Source of the DNA: Tilletiopsis washingtonensis
Taxonomy: Eukaryota; Basidiomycota; Exobasidiomycetes; Entylomatales
Direction of reading: 5' to 3'
Assembly: GCF_003144115.1 (NCBI RefSeq)
Contig: NW_020312023.1
Coordinates: 88,628-152,627 of the forward strand
DNA length: 64,000 nucleotides
This document shows, piece by piece, positions 23,076-33,322 of this stretch. The notes under the pieces were generated by a model that saw only the letters and a list, made by a program, of their open reading frames with translations, did no database searches and was not told the origin of the DNA. Every line of letters starts with the position of its first letter. The first letter of the stretch is position 1. Position numbers and translations under genes: made by a program.

Positions 23076-24380
23076 GTCGTAGATATGAGAGGGGGCAAGA
23101 GAGGGTGAGCAGGGATGCGGCGGCGGGCCCGCGCCGTGCGATTGTGCTTTTGAGGCATTGACACTCAGGAGCCACGACACAGGACATCTGCTCTGGCGAG
23201 CGCATCACGACTTGGCTGACAGCGCCGCAGCTTGACCGGCAGCATGCAGGTCTGCGTGCGAAAGTATCGTCCCCACAAGCTGCGCTCAGCCGAACAGCGG
23301 CTGTGCACTGCCGTTTATCGCTCCTCGCACAGCTGCGGGGTTCGCCGTCGGCCGGACTCGACGGGTGCTGCAGTGCGACAGGCGCGCTCAGGGTGCAACC
23401 GGCTGAACGCTGAGGTCGTCCAGCCGGCTCGTCGAGCAACTCTCCCGAATCCGTCGAGCCGTGCCTGCATGCCGCCGGCGCCTCCAGCGGCGCTTCTGGT
23501 CGCCAAGCCGCCAGTGCTCTAGCGCGTGCACGAGCCTCGAACGGCGGAGAGTGGGCAGCAGAAGTAGCACTCCTTGTGCCATAGCAGCAGCAGTAGCGTC
23601 GTGCTGCACTCCGAATAAGGCCCCCGCGCCCGCGCGTTGGCCGGTGTCCTGCACTGCGAGACGGGAGCGGGGTATGGTGGCCGGGAAGAGCGCCAGCCGG
23701 CTCGGCGCGCACGACAAGCGGGCGTCCCACGCGTGCGGCGGGCGGCGCAAGAACGCAAGCAGCGGATCTCGCGTGTCGCGGCAAGCGCCGCATAAAATCT
23801 GGGGTTAGGCCCGCACTCTAGTGACCTTGAGCCACCGACCCCCGCACCTCCTGCATGCTGCTCCAGGGCCGGATCAGCGCAGGGGCTCTCCCGTCGGCTC
23901 CCTGCCGCTCTGCAGCACGCAGCTGAGGTCGCAGGCCTTTGCTGCAGAACGTCTGATCTGCACGATGGCACGTCGCGCGCAAGGCACAGCAGCTTCTATG
24001 CGGGGCCCCGCACTTCGCGCTTGGCCATGCCACCCGGCTGCACGTCCGGCTAAGGGCGCCTCAAGCGTGCAGCCGGTCGCCGTCCCAGCGCTCGGATGCG
24101 GGTCCAGCATTTGCTGCTGGGCGCTGTGCACCATCTCGACATCGTGCTGCTGGGCTGCTGTGCCGGATCGCGACACAGAGCGACCTCTGCGAAGGCGCCG
24201 CCATCGCGCCTAATCCGGTCTGGGCGAAAGCGGGTCGAGAGGCAAGCCGTTTGGAAGAGCATCTCGCGGCAACTCAGCGCTACATATAGCGAGATTGATC
24301 CGTGGGCCCCCCTCCCATGCTTCGATCTCTGCTTCGCTCTCCTCGATTATTCTTCGCCCTCTGCTCAGCGCCTCAACGCC
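23076..24380. promoter_or_regulatory. Shared 1.3-kb region between divergent ATO-family genes
   Basis: Head-to-head interval between two paralogous transporter genes, so a likely site of joint regulation. The short ORFs inside have no family similarity. A TATA-like element lies near the paralogue B side. Confidence 0.5.
24281..24290 (+). promoter_or_regulatory. TATA-like element of ATO paralogue B
   Basis: The sequence TACATATAGC lies about 95 bp before the ATG at 24381 in otherwise GC-rich DNA. It is only a weak match to a TATA box. Confidence 0.3.
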
Positions 24381-25452
24381 ATGTCGCTCCTCACTCAGCC
24401 CGCACCTGCACCTGCGCTGGATCGCAACAGCCAGAACTCGCGCGAGAAGGAAGGGCCCGTGGGCTACCAGCCCGTACAGGAGCCGTACCGCAGTGAGTGT
24501 CGCAGCGGCGGATTGGCTCTGCCAGAACGCTTCACTGATGGGTATCCGCTGCGACAGCCCACAGCGGCCACATCGCCAATGACGACGTGAGAGACACAGC
24601 GAGCGGGAGGTTATGATTTGCGGCTGATCATGGTTCTGCCTCGTAGCTGATTGCGGTCGCCTCGAGCCACCGGCGCATCGCCAACCCTGGTGGGTCCGCG
24701 TCCAGACCTGCATCTGCCGCACAAAGCTGACCATGCCCTCGCAGTGCCCATGGCGATGTACGGCTTTGGCACGACGCTGCTCCTCTACTCGCTGTACAAT
24801 CTGCACGTCGCCGGCGTGCAGACGCCCAACGCCATCGTCTCGGTGGCCATCTGCTTTGGCGGCTTCACCCAGGTGCTCGCCGGCCTCTGGGAGTTCGTCA
24901 GCGGCAACACGGTGCGTCGCCGCGACTGCCTCGAAGTGCAAGATCAGGGGCGCTGACGCCTTGACCAGTTCGGTGCCACTCTGTTCGTGTCCTATGGCTG
25001 TTTCTGGTGGGGCATCGCCACGCTCTTCGTCCCGTTCTTCGGTCTCACCGGCACGTACGACGGCGTGCCGAATATCTACTCGCCTCAGGGCCTGGGCGCG
25101 ACGGAGACCGCTGATGCGTTCGGCCTCTACCTCTTCGTCTGGATGGGCATCACTCTGGTCTTCCTCTTCTCTTCGCTGCGCTCGAGCGTCGCCATGATCG
25201 CTTTCTTGGCGCTCCTCACCGTGTGAGTAGATTTTCGGGCACCAATATGCTCCCTCGCTAACCTTCGCGCGCAGCACGCTGGGCCTCCTCGGCGGCTACC
25301 AGTACATGCAGATGGCGAGCCTCGAGCGTGCTGGAGGTGCTGTCGGCTGTGTCACCGCCTTTGCGGCGTACTGGTGCGGATCCTCTAGCTTCTTCACCCC
25401 CCGTACTACGTACTTTCAGCTGCCTGTGGGCGACCTGAGCCTCAAGGATTAG
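24381..25452 (+). CDS. GPR1/FUN34/YaaH (ATO) family acetate transporter, paralogue B
   Basis: Acetate/ammonium-associated six-TM membrane protein of the AceTr family. Exons: 24381-24492, 24558-24586, 24647-24689, 24745-24911, 24969-25222, 25275-25452, giving 260 residues; introns 52-65 nt. The N-terminal signature reads RRIANPVPMAMYGFGTTLL, followed by FVSGNTFGATLFVSYGCFWW, in which the SGNTFGAT core is split by an intron. The C-terminus ends TYFQLPVGDLSLKD, the typical family terminus. Four of the six helices lie in exons 4 and 5. The cytosolic N-terminus is hydrophilic and assembled from three short exons. It is more canonical than paralogue A, with which it shares a promoter region. Confidence 0.92.
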
Positions 25453-25850
25453 CTCTGCCGGCGTCGTCGGCCGCTCTGTCTTCACGTAGGGGGTGTCGCG
25501 GGCGCGGCGCTCCTGTGGGACGCGCCGAACCACCACGGTCTCTCGGAGCCGCGTCAGACTTTAATGTCATTGTACCTCCTGGCTTATCGTGCGAATGCTT
25601 CTCGATCAAAGCAGCACCTTCCGATCTAAGTCTGCGGTATGCTGTGTCGTGCAAAGGAGGCCTGGGGAGAAGGGGGGTAGCAGTGTGTCCCGATTCCCGC
25701 GCGACACGAGCGTGTTGCTGCTGGCGTGGAGTGGAGGCGCGCGGCGCGCGCACGGCCTCGCGCGCCTTGCTTCCCCACTCCATCCACCGCTCGCACCGCA
25801 CCGTACCCCGCACTCGCCGAATTTGCGCGGCCGCGGCCAGACGTTTCACC
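25453..25850. other. 5' region of the TFIIIC subunit gene
   Basis: About 400 bp between two plus-strand genes. It holds the paralogue B 3' UTR and the TFIIIC promoter. No other feature seen. Confidence 0.45.
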
Positions 25851-28800
25851 ATGCCCGCAGCCGTACGTCGCCGTGCGGGCGCGAGCGCCGCGGCTTCCGG
25901 CTCCCAGGACGCCGAAGGCAGCCACAGCGCCCAGGGCGTAGAGAGCAGCCGCGATGGGGCCGCAGCGCCCGTTCCCGATGCTCAGCTGTGCCGCCTCGCA
26001 TCGATCGAGCTGAGCGGCACGCCCTCGGTAATGGGCTCGTGCGTCGCGCTCAGCCCGGCCGGCCAGGCGGCCTTCGTCTCGCCAGCGGCGATCCACGTGC
26101 TCGTACGTCGCAGTGACGGGCTGCTGCTGCGCGGCGGCACTGACTTCGTCTTGCACAGACGCCTGCATGGACGCTTGCACCTCTGTCCGATACCAGTGCA
26201 CCGAGCAGCAGAGACCTCAGCATGCGCCTACTCCCTGGCCTGGAGGTGCCGACACTGGAGCGCAGCGCGGCACTGTCGTGTGCGGCGTACACGGCCATTC
26301 GAATCGATCCTCTGCTCGCGCCAGCCAGGGACGACCACAGCACAGGCAGAGCGCTCGGCCAAGGTCAGTCTGTCGCTCCGTGACTGTGAGGCTGAGCTGA
26401 CGGTACGCGCGTAGACTACGCGGCGTTTCCCGTCGGTCTCGACAAGCTGGGCTGGAAAGCGGCTGCCTGGTCGCCGCAGCCGTTTGGGAGCCTGAACAGG
26501 TGCGTCCTGCAGCCCTCGCTGTTGGCGTCGACCAGCGGCTGAGTGATTTGCAGCCCGCTACTGGCTGCGCTAGACTCGAGTCTGCGCGTGTCCGTCTTCC
26601 ACGCCAAGTCAGATCCTGTGCGCGGTCCGTACGAAGTGGTGGGTGGCGTGTTAGTGGACTTGTGCTCGATTGGCGCTGATGTTCGAGCCGCGCAGAGGGA
26701 CTATCTGAGCGTGCCGGGAGCGGACAAGGACGCAGAGGGTGCTCCGTCCCGCAAAGACTTTCTGCGGCGACAGATCACCTGTGAGGCTGCTTGAAGCCGT
26801 GTGCGAGGCGCTGGCTGATCCGCCCTCGGCAGGCATGACGTGGCTTCCAAGCACAGCTCGGGAGCAAGAGCACACAGGCACCGCTCCCTTGCAGTCCAGC
26901 TGCCATCTCCTCGCTGCGACGCGCCTCGGCGAGCTCCTGCTCTGGCGGTTTGCCGCAGGAAGACGGGCAGAGTTCGTCTGCTCAACACAGGCCGCGCCGA
27001 AGGCTGTCTGCGGACTGAGCGTGGGCCAGTGGACAGAAGCTGCGCATGAACAGAGCAGTGAGTGTGTTCCTTCAGGTCTCCGCTCGCCGTCTGACGCCGC
27101 TCGTAGTCCGTATCGCGATGCAATCCGTGTCGAGCGTCCACACGGCATCCGTGTCATTCAGCGCGGACGGGACGCTTTCCCTCTCCTCCTCGTCGGCCTC
27201 GTTTGCCTTTGCGCATCAGTCTGCGCTGTCTGCCTGGGCCGGCGATGCGCTTTACCTCGCCTCTCCCGGCGCACTGCACCGGTGGGTGCCGGGCGCGCCG
27301 TCGTCCCATGTCGAGCTGGGCGCAGACGACGCAGGCCGGGGAGACCGGCTCAGCCCTGCTGCCTGTGAGTCTGGAGGTCACACATGCACATGCGTTGCTG
27401 ACGGCCTGCCAGCGCTCGTCGCGACCCACGATGGACTGGACTTGGTCCTCGCGGACGGGCTGCAATACCACGTCAAGCTGTCGCACTTTTCTGCACGAGC
27501 GGAGGCGCTCTTGCCGACCAAGCTCGCCCTACCGAAGGCGCACCTCGCCGCCATTGGGCACGCCGTGCACGATCTGCAGGCATCATACGAGGCGGAGCAA
27601 GGACTGTGGGCTCTCTCTGGCCCTGCAGGCCATTCACTGGACGGGCAGAGCCAGGCCTCACTCCGGTGGGCAGTGCATCGGTTAGCACGAACGGACGCCT
27701 TGCGTAGCGCGCGCAACTGACATCGGCGTGCAGTGCGGACACCCTGGGCCAGTTTCGCTACGCCAGGCATCCGGCCTTGAGCGCGACTCTGCTCCTTTCG
27801 TTGCCCGCCGAAGAGGGACCGTTTCAGCCATCAGAGAGGGCGACTGCGCTGTTGCGGCACCAGACGGCCGCCACTGGTAAGCGCGCTGCAAAGCGCTCTG
27901 CTGTGTCCGGGCTCACATCACTTCGCGCCTGGTCAGCTTGGAACTCGGCAGCTCGCTTCGCGCCCCTCCTGGCGTACTACCACGCGCTGCCGCGGTCCGC
28001 AAGGGCGAGCGTTGTCGACGCTGTCCACCGAGAAGTGGAAGCCAGGCGCGACGCTGAAGGTGTTGAGGAGCTGCAAGGCGTCGTTTGGCTCAGCACCTGG
28101 CTGGCAGTAAGTCTGCACTTGACAGTGGCGCCTCAAGCAGTCTCTGACCTCGCGTGCACAGTCACAAAGCGCCGAGAGCAGTAGAGCGAACATCGTCCAG
28201 ACGCTAGACCACGCCAAGCGCAGTGTGATTCGCGCCAATCTGCGTGCCAGGCTGCAGAGGATCATCGGAGCGCTAAACGGGCGAAATGGGCACGCAGGTC
28301 AGTGATGCCCGCTCATGAGCATGCTCTTGTCTGACAGTGAGACGCAGACACGCATGAGTCGGCTTCGTACTACAAGCGCACTGCCGCCCTCGGCTTGCTG
28401 GCCTCGACGGACGGCTCCGACGCGCAGATGCGCAGCCAGGCCTCGAAGCTTCTGCAGAGCTTCCTCACCAAGGCGCAGGCCAAGGCTACGGAGCAGGCGT
28501 GGACCGCGCAGGCCCAGGTGCGGATCCTGGCTGTACGGCCCTGCATGCCATGTCTGACTCTCCTCGCTGCAGACGGATGTCGGCGTCGACACGGGAGAGA
28601 CCTGTCCGGTGTGCAGTGCGAGCGTCGCGCTCAGTCTGCAGCATGCAGACTTGGCAAAGTGCGCCAGCGGCCACATCTGGTGTGAGTCGCAGCGAACGTG
28701 CTGGCGTGGCTGCGCCCTGACCTACTTCTGCCTTGCAGCCAGGTGCTCAGTCACGCTGCGCCTGCTAGAGACGGGCGCCCGCAGCTGCGGCTGGTGCGGC

Positions 28801-28977
28801 GCGCAAGCGGCGCTGGCGCCGCCAGAGCTTCGCGACACCGGCGATCACAACGCTGCCGGCGAGGCGATGGAGCTAGACGCACCAGAGCAGCACCAGGAGG
28901 GCAGCGAGCTCAGCGAGCTGAAGCGGCAGACGCGCTGCGGCATCTGCGGCGGGCCGTGGTGTGTGCTTGGCGGCTGA
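25851..28977 (+). CDS. TFIIIC 90-kDa-type subunit (TFIIIC_delta and zf-TFIIIC domains)
   Basis: Subunit of the Pol III general factor TFIIIC, which binds tRNA and 5S promoters. Exons: 25851-26102, 26159-26363, 26415-26499, 26554-26780, 26833-27057, 27107-27364, 27413-27665, 27734-28106, 28162-28297, 28348-28517, 28573-28681, 28739-28977, giving 843 residues. The N-terminal half is a beta-propeller-like TFIIIC_delta region; WKAAAWSPQPFG followed by LLAALDSSLRVSVF matches its signature. The C-terminal zinc finger is clear: ETCPVCSASV, then AKCASGHIWSRCSVTLRLL, then RSCGWC. A final pair CGICGGPWC may bind another zinc. The 48-nt intron 27365-27412 is in frame without a stop, so it could be retained. 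This corresponds to the metazoan GTF3C4 and fungal Tfc9-like group. Confidence 0.87.
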
Positions 28978-29059
28978 TACTCCCGGTGGCGAGCCAATTC
29001 ATACCCTGCACGACTCTGCTTGAGGATCGATTGACGGAGAAGTGGGAGGATAATGTACA

Positions 29060-31143
29060 TCATGCCGCGAAGCCGGCGCCCGGAGCAGCCAGGAACGCCT
29101 GCAGCCAGTCCCAGCCGAGCTCGTCCGTGGCCATGTCGCCGTCGAGCAGCGTCTGCTCGCCAATGGCGACGAGCGCGTCTGCGGCGCTTGCCTCGCGCGT
29201 CGGCTCCACGAGGCGGCACAGCGCGTCGAGGTAGCGGGCACTCAGATGCACCGCGTTCTCGGCAGCCGAGGCCGGCAGCGCAGAGGCGGCCGCGCTCATG
29301 GCGGCCGCGGCGGCGCGAATGCTGCCCATGCTCTGCGGCGCGGCCAGGTTGGAGATCGAAGCGAACGTCAATCCCTCGTAGCCGGCATCCGCGAGCGCTG
29401 CAGGCAAGAGGTGCAGGTAGATGACGAGCAGCGCGGCATGCGCAGCCAGGACGACGAGCGAGTCTGGAATGTGCGCCAGCTCGGTGGCCGAGAGTAGCGG
29501 CATCTGCGCGAGGACGCCGAGCGCGCCGTCGAGGCAGAGGCGGAAGGTGCGCTCCACGGCATCGGCAGAGGCCAGCGAGACGCGCTTGTTGTTGTCGACG
29601 GCTGCCGCCTGGAGCGCGGCTCGCAGTGCACTCTTCAGCGCGACGGCGCACACCTGCATCTTGACGCTGTTGCGAAAGAGGAACAGCCCAACTGTGCGGC
29701 AGTTCGCGGCGGCGTGGCTCTGCCACGACGCGAGCCGAGACTCGAACGTCCACTGCGCCTCCCACGCCTCGAGGTCTCCGACGAAGCGCGCGAGCAGCGA
29801 CGTCTGGGCGGCAGAGCCGAGGTGCGTGTCGGAGCGCTCCAGCTGGTCCAGCGCCGTGCGGTACCGCAGTTGCAGCTCCGTGCTGGCCGCATCGCAGGCG
29901 AGAAACCAGTCGCACGCCTGGACATCTGGGCTGCGTGCCCAGGCAGAGAGGTGCAGGCCCAGAGCAGCATCGCCGACGCCGGCCTGGCGCCCCGGCGGGC
30001 AGTGATGCAAGACGTAGACGTTCTGCTGCACATGATTGAAGAGCAGGATCCTCTCGTCGCGTCTGCTCGCCTGCGCGTGCAATGCATCGCCACGCTTGGC
30101 AGAGGCAAAAGTGACACCGCCGTGCAGCGCCGCGATACGATCGGCGTAGCCCAGATACAGCTCGGAGAAGTCGTCGTCCGGCGACTTCCAGACGGTCAGA
30201 AGCAGGAACGCAAGGACGACATCGAGGGAGCACTGCGCCTCTGCGAACGCGAGCACCGCCAGCGTGCGGGTGTGCGCCGCGAGCCTGGCTTTCCAGTCTG
30301 AGAAAGCGAGCGACGGACGGTAGCGTGCCGCGACGTAGAGCACCGTGCACAGCAGAAAGGGCCTGGACGCCAGGTCCGGCAGTGCCCAGCCTTCACCGTC
30401 CATGACGCCGAGCCAAGGCTTCAGGTGCTCGTCGAAGTACGCGAGCAGCTCGTCGACCTGAGCATCGGCAATCGTACAGGCCAGGCGGGGGTCTCGTGGT
30501 GCCAGCAGGTCGATCATGGCGGGCAGGCCCGCGAGGGTGCGATCGCGGCCGCTGGGCTGTGCGCCCGCCTCGGGGCTGTGCAGCAGCTGGCGGAGCGTCA
30601 CGCCACCAGGCTGCCCGGAGCGTGATCGCGCGGCCCCGGCAGAGTGCAGGTCAGACACATCGGCGTCGCCAGAGGACACAAACGTGTACGTCGAGGTGCG
30701 CGGCGCGGCCATGAGCGTGTGCCAGACGTGCTGCCGCAGCAGAGCGTCGCGCAGCATAGCCGGCGCCTCGGCGCCAAGCGGCGCCGTCGTCTGAGTGGCA
30801 TGCTCGGAAAAGGGGCTCGTAGCATGCGGAGAGGCAGACGGCGCTGTCGAGGCGCTCGTCGTCGCTGTCGGGCCCGGCGCTGCGGCCAGCTTGCTGACTG
30901 CCTTGCGTCCGCGCTTGCGGGGCGCTTCGAAGCGGCATTCGAAGCTGTGCGTCTCGCAGCGCTGGCACGGTTGTGCTGCGTCGGCTGTGGATCTGCGACA
31001 CTTGACCTGCGGCGATGTGCCTCAGCGCTGGGTGATGAGGCGCGTCACTCAGCGACACGCTGCGGGCTGACCTTGTTCAGGCGGCACTCGAGACACGCCG
31101 CTGGCGAGGCGCTCGAGGCGGGCGCGCTGGCGATGCGCGCCAT
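29060..31143 (-). CDS. Zn2Cys6 transcription factor
   Basis: Putative nuclear regulator of 672 residues. Exons in order: 31072-31143 and 29060-31006, with one 65-nt intron. The cluster is at the extreme N-terminus, residues 17-48, with the canonical spacing C-x2-C-x6-C-x10-C-x2-C-x6-C. The intron falls inside the cluster, directly after Lys24. A basic segment (APRKRGRK) follows, then a long helical middle region of the fungal-specific type, e.g. PFLLCTVLYVAARYRPSL and the C-terminal helices around LDALCRLVEPTREA. It has no match that lets me name a target pathway. It converges on the TFIIIC gene with only 82 bp between stop codons. Start is the first ATG before the cluster. Confidence 0.85.
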
Positions 31144-31439
31144 CGTGCGATCAGCGGCGCTGCGAGCCGCTCGAGCAGGCCTGCCCGCCGAGCTGCATTG
31201 ATCTACGGGCCGAGGGGGCAGCTGCTCTGCGGCGCGAGAGGTGTGCGAAGAGGTGGTGGTGAGGTGCAGCAAGCAGGCTCGGCACTGCGCGGCGCTCGCT
31301 CGCCCACCCCACGGCGAGGCGCGGCGCGGCGGCGCCGCGCGCGGCTTGCTTTCTCTCTCCCACATCCCAATGCAGCGCTCAAGCTCATCTCTCTCGCAGG
31401 CAGCAGGTGCATGTGTATTTCACTAGTCCGTGACACACT

Positions 31440-32323
31440 TCACCAGTCGAGCGCCAGCTCTGCAACGCCCGCGCCCTTCTCCAGCTCCACGATGCGCACG
31501 TACGATCGCTCCACGCTGTCGGCGCCGTACACGGCGACGTACGCCTGCTCCAGATCCTCAGCCGTGCGCTTCAGCTTCTCCCGCCCGGCTGCAGATGCGT
31601 CGAGCGCCTCGACGAAGAGCACAAAGTCGCGCGTCGAGTGCGCCTCGTCGGCCTCGTCGCAGATCTTCGTCGCCTCGCCGTCGCGGTAGTTCAGATGCCT
31701 TGTGAGCACGCGCGTGCCTGCCGCTGCTGCATCGGCCGCATCGGCGTCGCCGAGGTCGCGGTAGATGTACTCGCCGACGCTCGTCTGCTCGAAGCGCTCA
31801 GGCTCGGCGGCGGGCACGCCGAGCGGTTGGAAGGCGTACTCCTGCTGCGCCTGGTGCAGCACGATGGTGCCTTGCGTCAGGCTGGCGACGTCGAAGCCGC
31901 CGTGAGGCATGACGTGTTGCCTGCGGGCAAAAATCAGCATGCTGCTTGCGAGCTCTTTGCTCGCAGCGAGACTGACAGCTGGTTCGCCAAATACACGTCC
32001 ACGAGCGGCCCGATGCTGCGCGGCCACTTCTGCTCCTTGAGCACGCGCGAGCAGAAGGCGTAGTGCGTCGGCTTCGTCTTCTTCTTGGGCTTGAGGCCCA
32101 TGGCCTTGTACACGTCGAGCCACTGCGAGATATTCGGCTGCGCTTCGAGCTCCGTCAGCGCCGCCGAGGGCACCGAGGCGTTGAAGTCGCGCAGCGCCGA
32201 CGCCTTGAGCTCGTCTAGCGCTGAGGAGCTGGCGCGCGCCTCGGCCTTGAGACACACACGCACGACGGCGCATGCAAAGTATGGCGAGAGCTGCGAGACG
32301 CTGGAATCGATGAGGAGACGCAT
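31440..32323 (-). CDS. B3/4-domain protein (PheRS-beta editing-domain relative)
   Basis: Free-standing B3/4 domain of the COG3382 type, related to the editing module of phenylalanyl-tRNA synthetase beta. Exons in order: 31977-32323 and 31440-31920, with a 56-nt intron, giving 275 residues. Recognisable elements are the N-terminal half ending in KPTHYAFCSRVLKEQKWP, then LVDVYLANQLQHVMPHGGFD around the splice junction, and the middle motif RHLNYRDGEATKICDEAD. The biochemical role of free-standing fungal copies is uncertain; hydrolysis of misacylated tRNA or binding of a related ligand is inference. The ATG at 32323 was chosen because the sequence before it is not conserved in style. It is divergent from the PaiB-like gene across 253 bp. 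Confidence 0.83.
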
Positions 32324-32576
32324 GGCGGGATAGGGCGGGTGATGCTGTGCCGCCGGGTTGCTGGCAAAGGGCGGCCTTATGAGGGCAGCCGCTCGAGGCA
32401 ACTGGCCGAGCTTCGCACCGCTGTCTGGCCGGCCTAAGCGCCGTGCTGCCGCCGTGCAAAGGGCCGCGTTTCTGCCCGCTGCGGCGCGGCGCGAATGACT
32501 CGCGCGCGCCCCTCATGCTCCGCCCCATGCAGCGCCGCACCTTCCTCCGGCACCACCAACACCACTACAGATCGCC

Positions 32577-33305
32577 ATGTACCTCCGCGCAGTGCACGTC
32601 GAGCGCGATGAGGAGGCGCTTCGGCAGCTCATCCGCGACTTCCCGCTCGGCGTCCTGACCACGGCCATCGACCTGCCCGACCACGACCTGCTGCAGCACA
32701 CCCACGTGCCCTGGCTGCTGCAGCAGGCTGACTCGCCCAATGCAGGCGCAGATGCAGCGCCGCAGTACTGGCTCGAGGGCCACATGGCGCGAGCCAATCC
32801 GCACGTCAAGGCTCTGCTCGCCGCGCGTGCACAGGGCGGCAGCGTGCCGGCTCGCCAGGTCAGCGTCCTCTTCACGCACGCCGCCGAGTCGTACATCACG
32901 CCCAAGTACTACACAACGACGAAGCCAGCCTCGGGCAAGGTGGTGCCGACGTGGAACTACGCGGCGGCGCAGGTCTCTGGCACGCTGGAGCTCGACGAGA
33001 GCCCAGCGTATCTCCTCCGTCAGACGGCTGCGCTGACAGACAAGCACGAGGCGACGCAGGCGAGCCGCGACGGCAAGCCCGCCTGGACGGTCGACGAGGC
33101 GCCGGAAGAGTACATTCGTGCACTGTGCAAGGCGATCATCGGCGTCCGGATCCGAGTCGAGGCGTTGCAGGGCAAGTTCAAGATGAACCAGGAGATGCCG
33201 CTCGGCGACCGCGCCGGCGTCGTCGAGGGACTGCGTGCGATTGGCATGGGCGAGGTTGCAGATGTGGTCCAGCAGCGCAGCGACCTGAAGGAGCGGGCAG
33301 CCTAA
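32577..33305 (+). CDS. PaiB-like FMN-binding protein
   Basis: Intronless 242-residue protein of the FMN_bind_2/PaiB family, split-barrel flavin-binding proteins first known as Bacillus protease/sporulation regulators and common in fungi. Motifs in order: LIRDFPLGVLTTAI, WLEGHMARANPHVK, ESYITPKYYTT, KVVPTWNYAAAQVSG, TDKHEA, a DEAPEEYIRALCKAIIG helix and ALQGKFKMNQ. All core PaiB signatures are present, and length is as expected (about 200-240). It lacks introns although neighbours have several. Start context is a good ATG after a short leader. It is divergent from the B3/4 gene and ends 17 bp from the stop of the convergent FGGY gene. A regulatory role in a fungus is not established; a flavin-dependent enzyme or binding function is possible. 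Confidence 0.9.
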   Translation: MYLRAVHVERDEEALRQLIRDFPLGVLTTAIDLPDHDLLQHTHVPWLLQQADSPNAGADAAPQYWLEGHMARANPHVKALLAARAQGGSVPARQVSVLFTHAAESYITPKYYTTTKPASGKVVPTWNYAAAQVSGTLELDESPAYLLRQTAALTDKHEATQASRDGKPAWTVDEAPEEYIRALCKAIIGVRIRVEALQGKFKMNQEMPLGDRAGVVEGLRAIGMGEVADVVQQRSDLKERAA

Positions 33306-33322
33306 AGGCGTGTCCGACCCCT

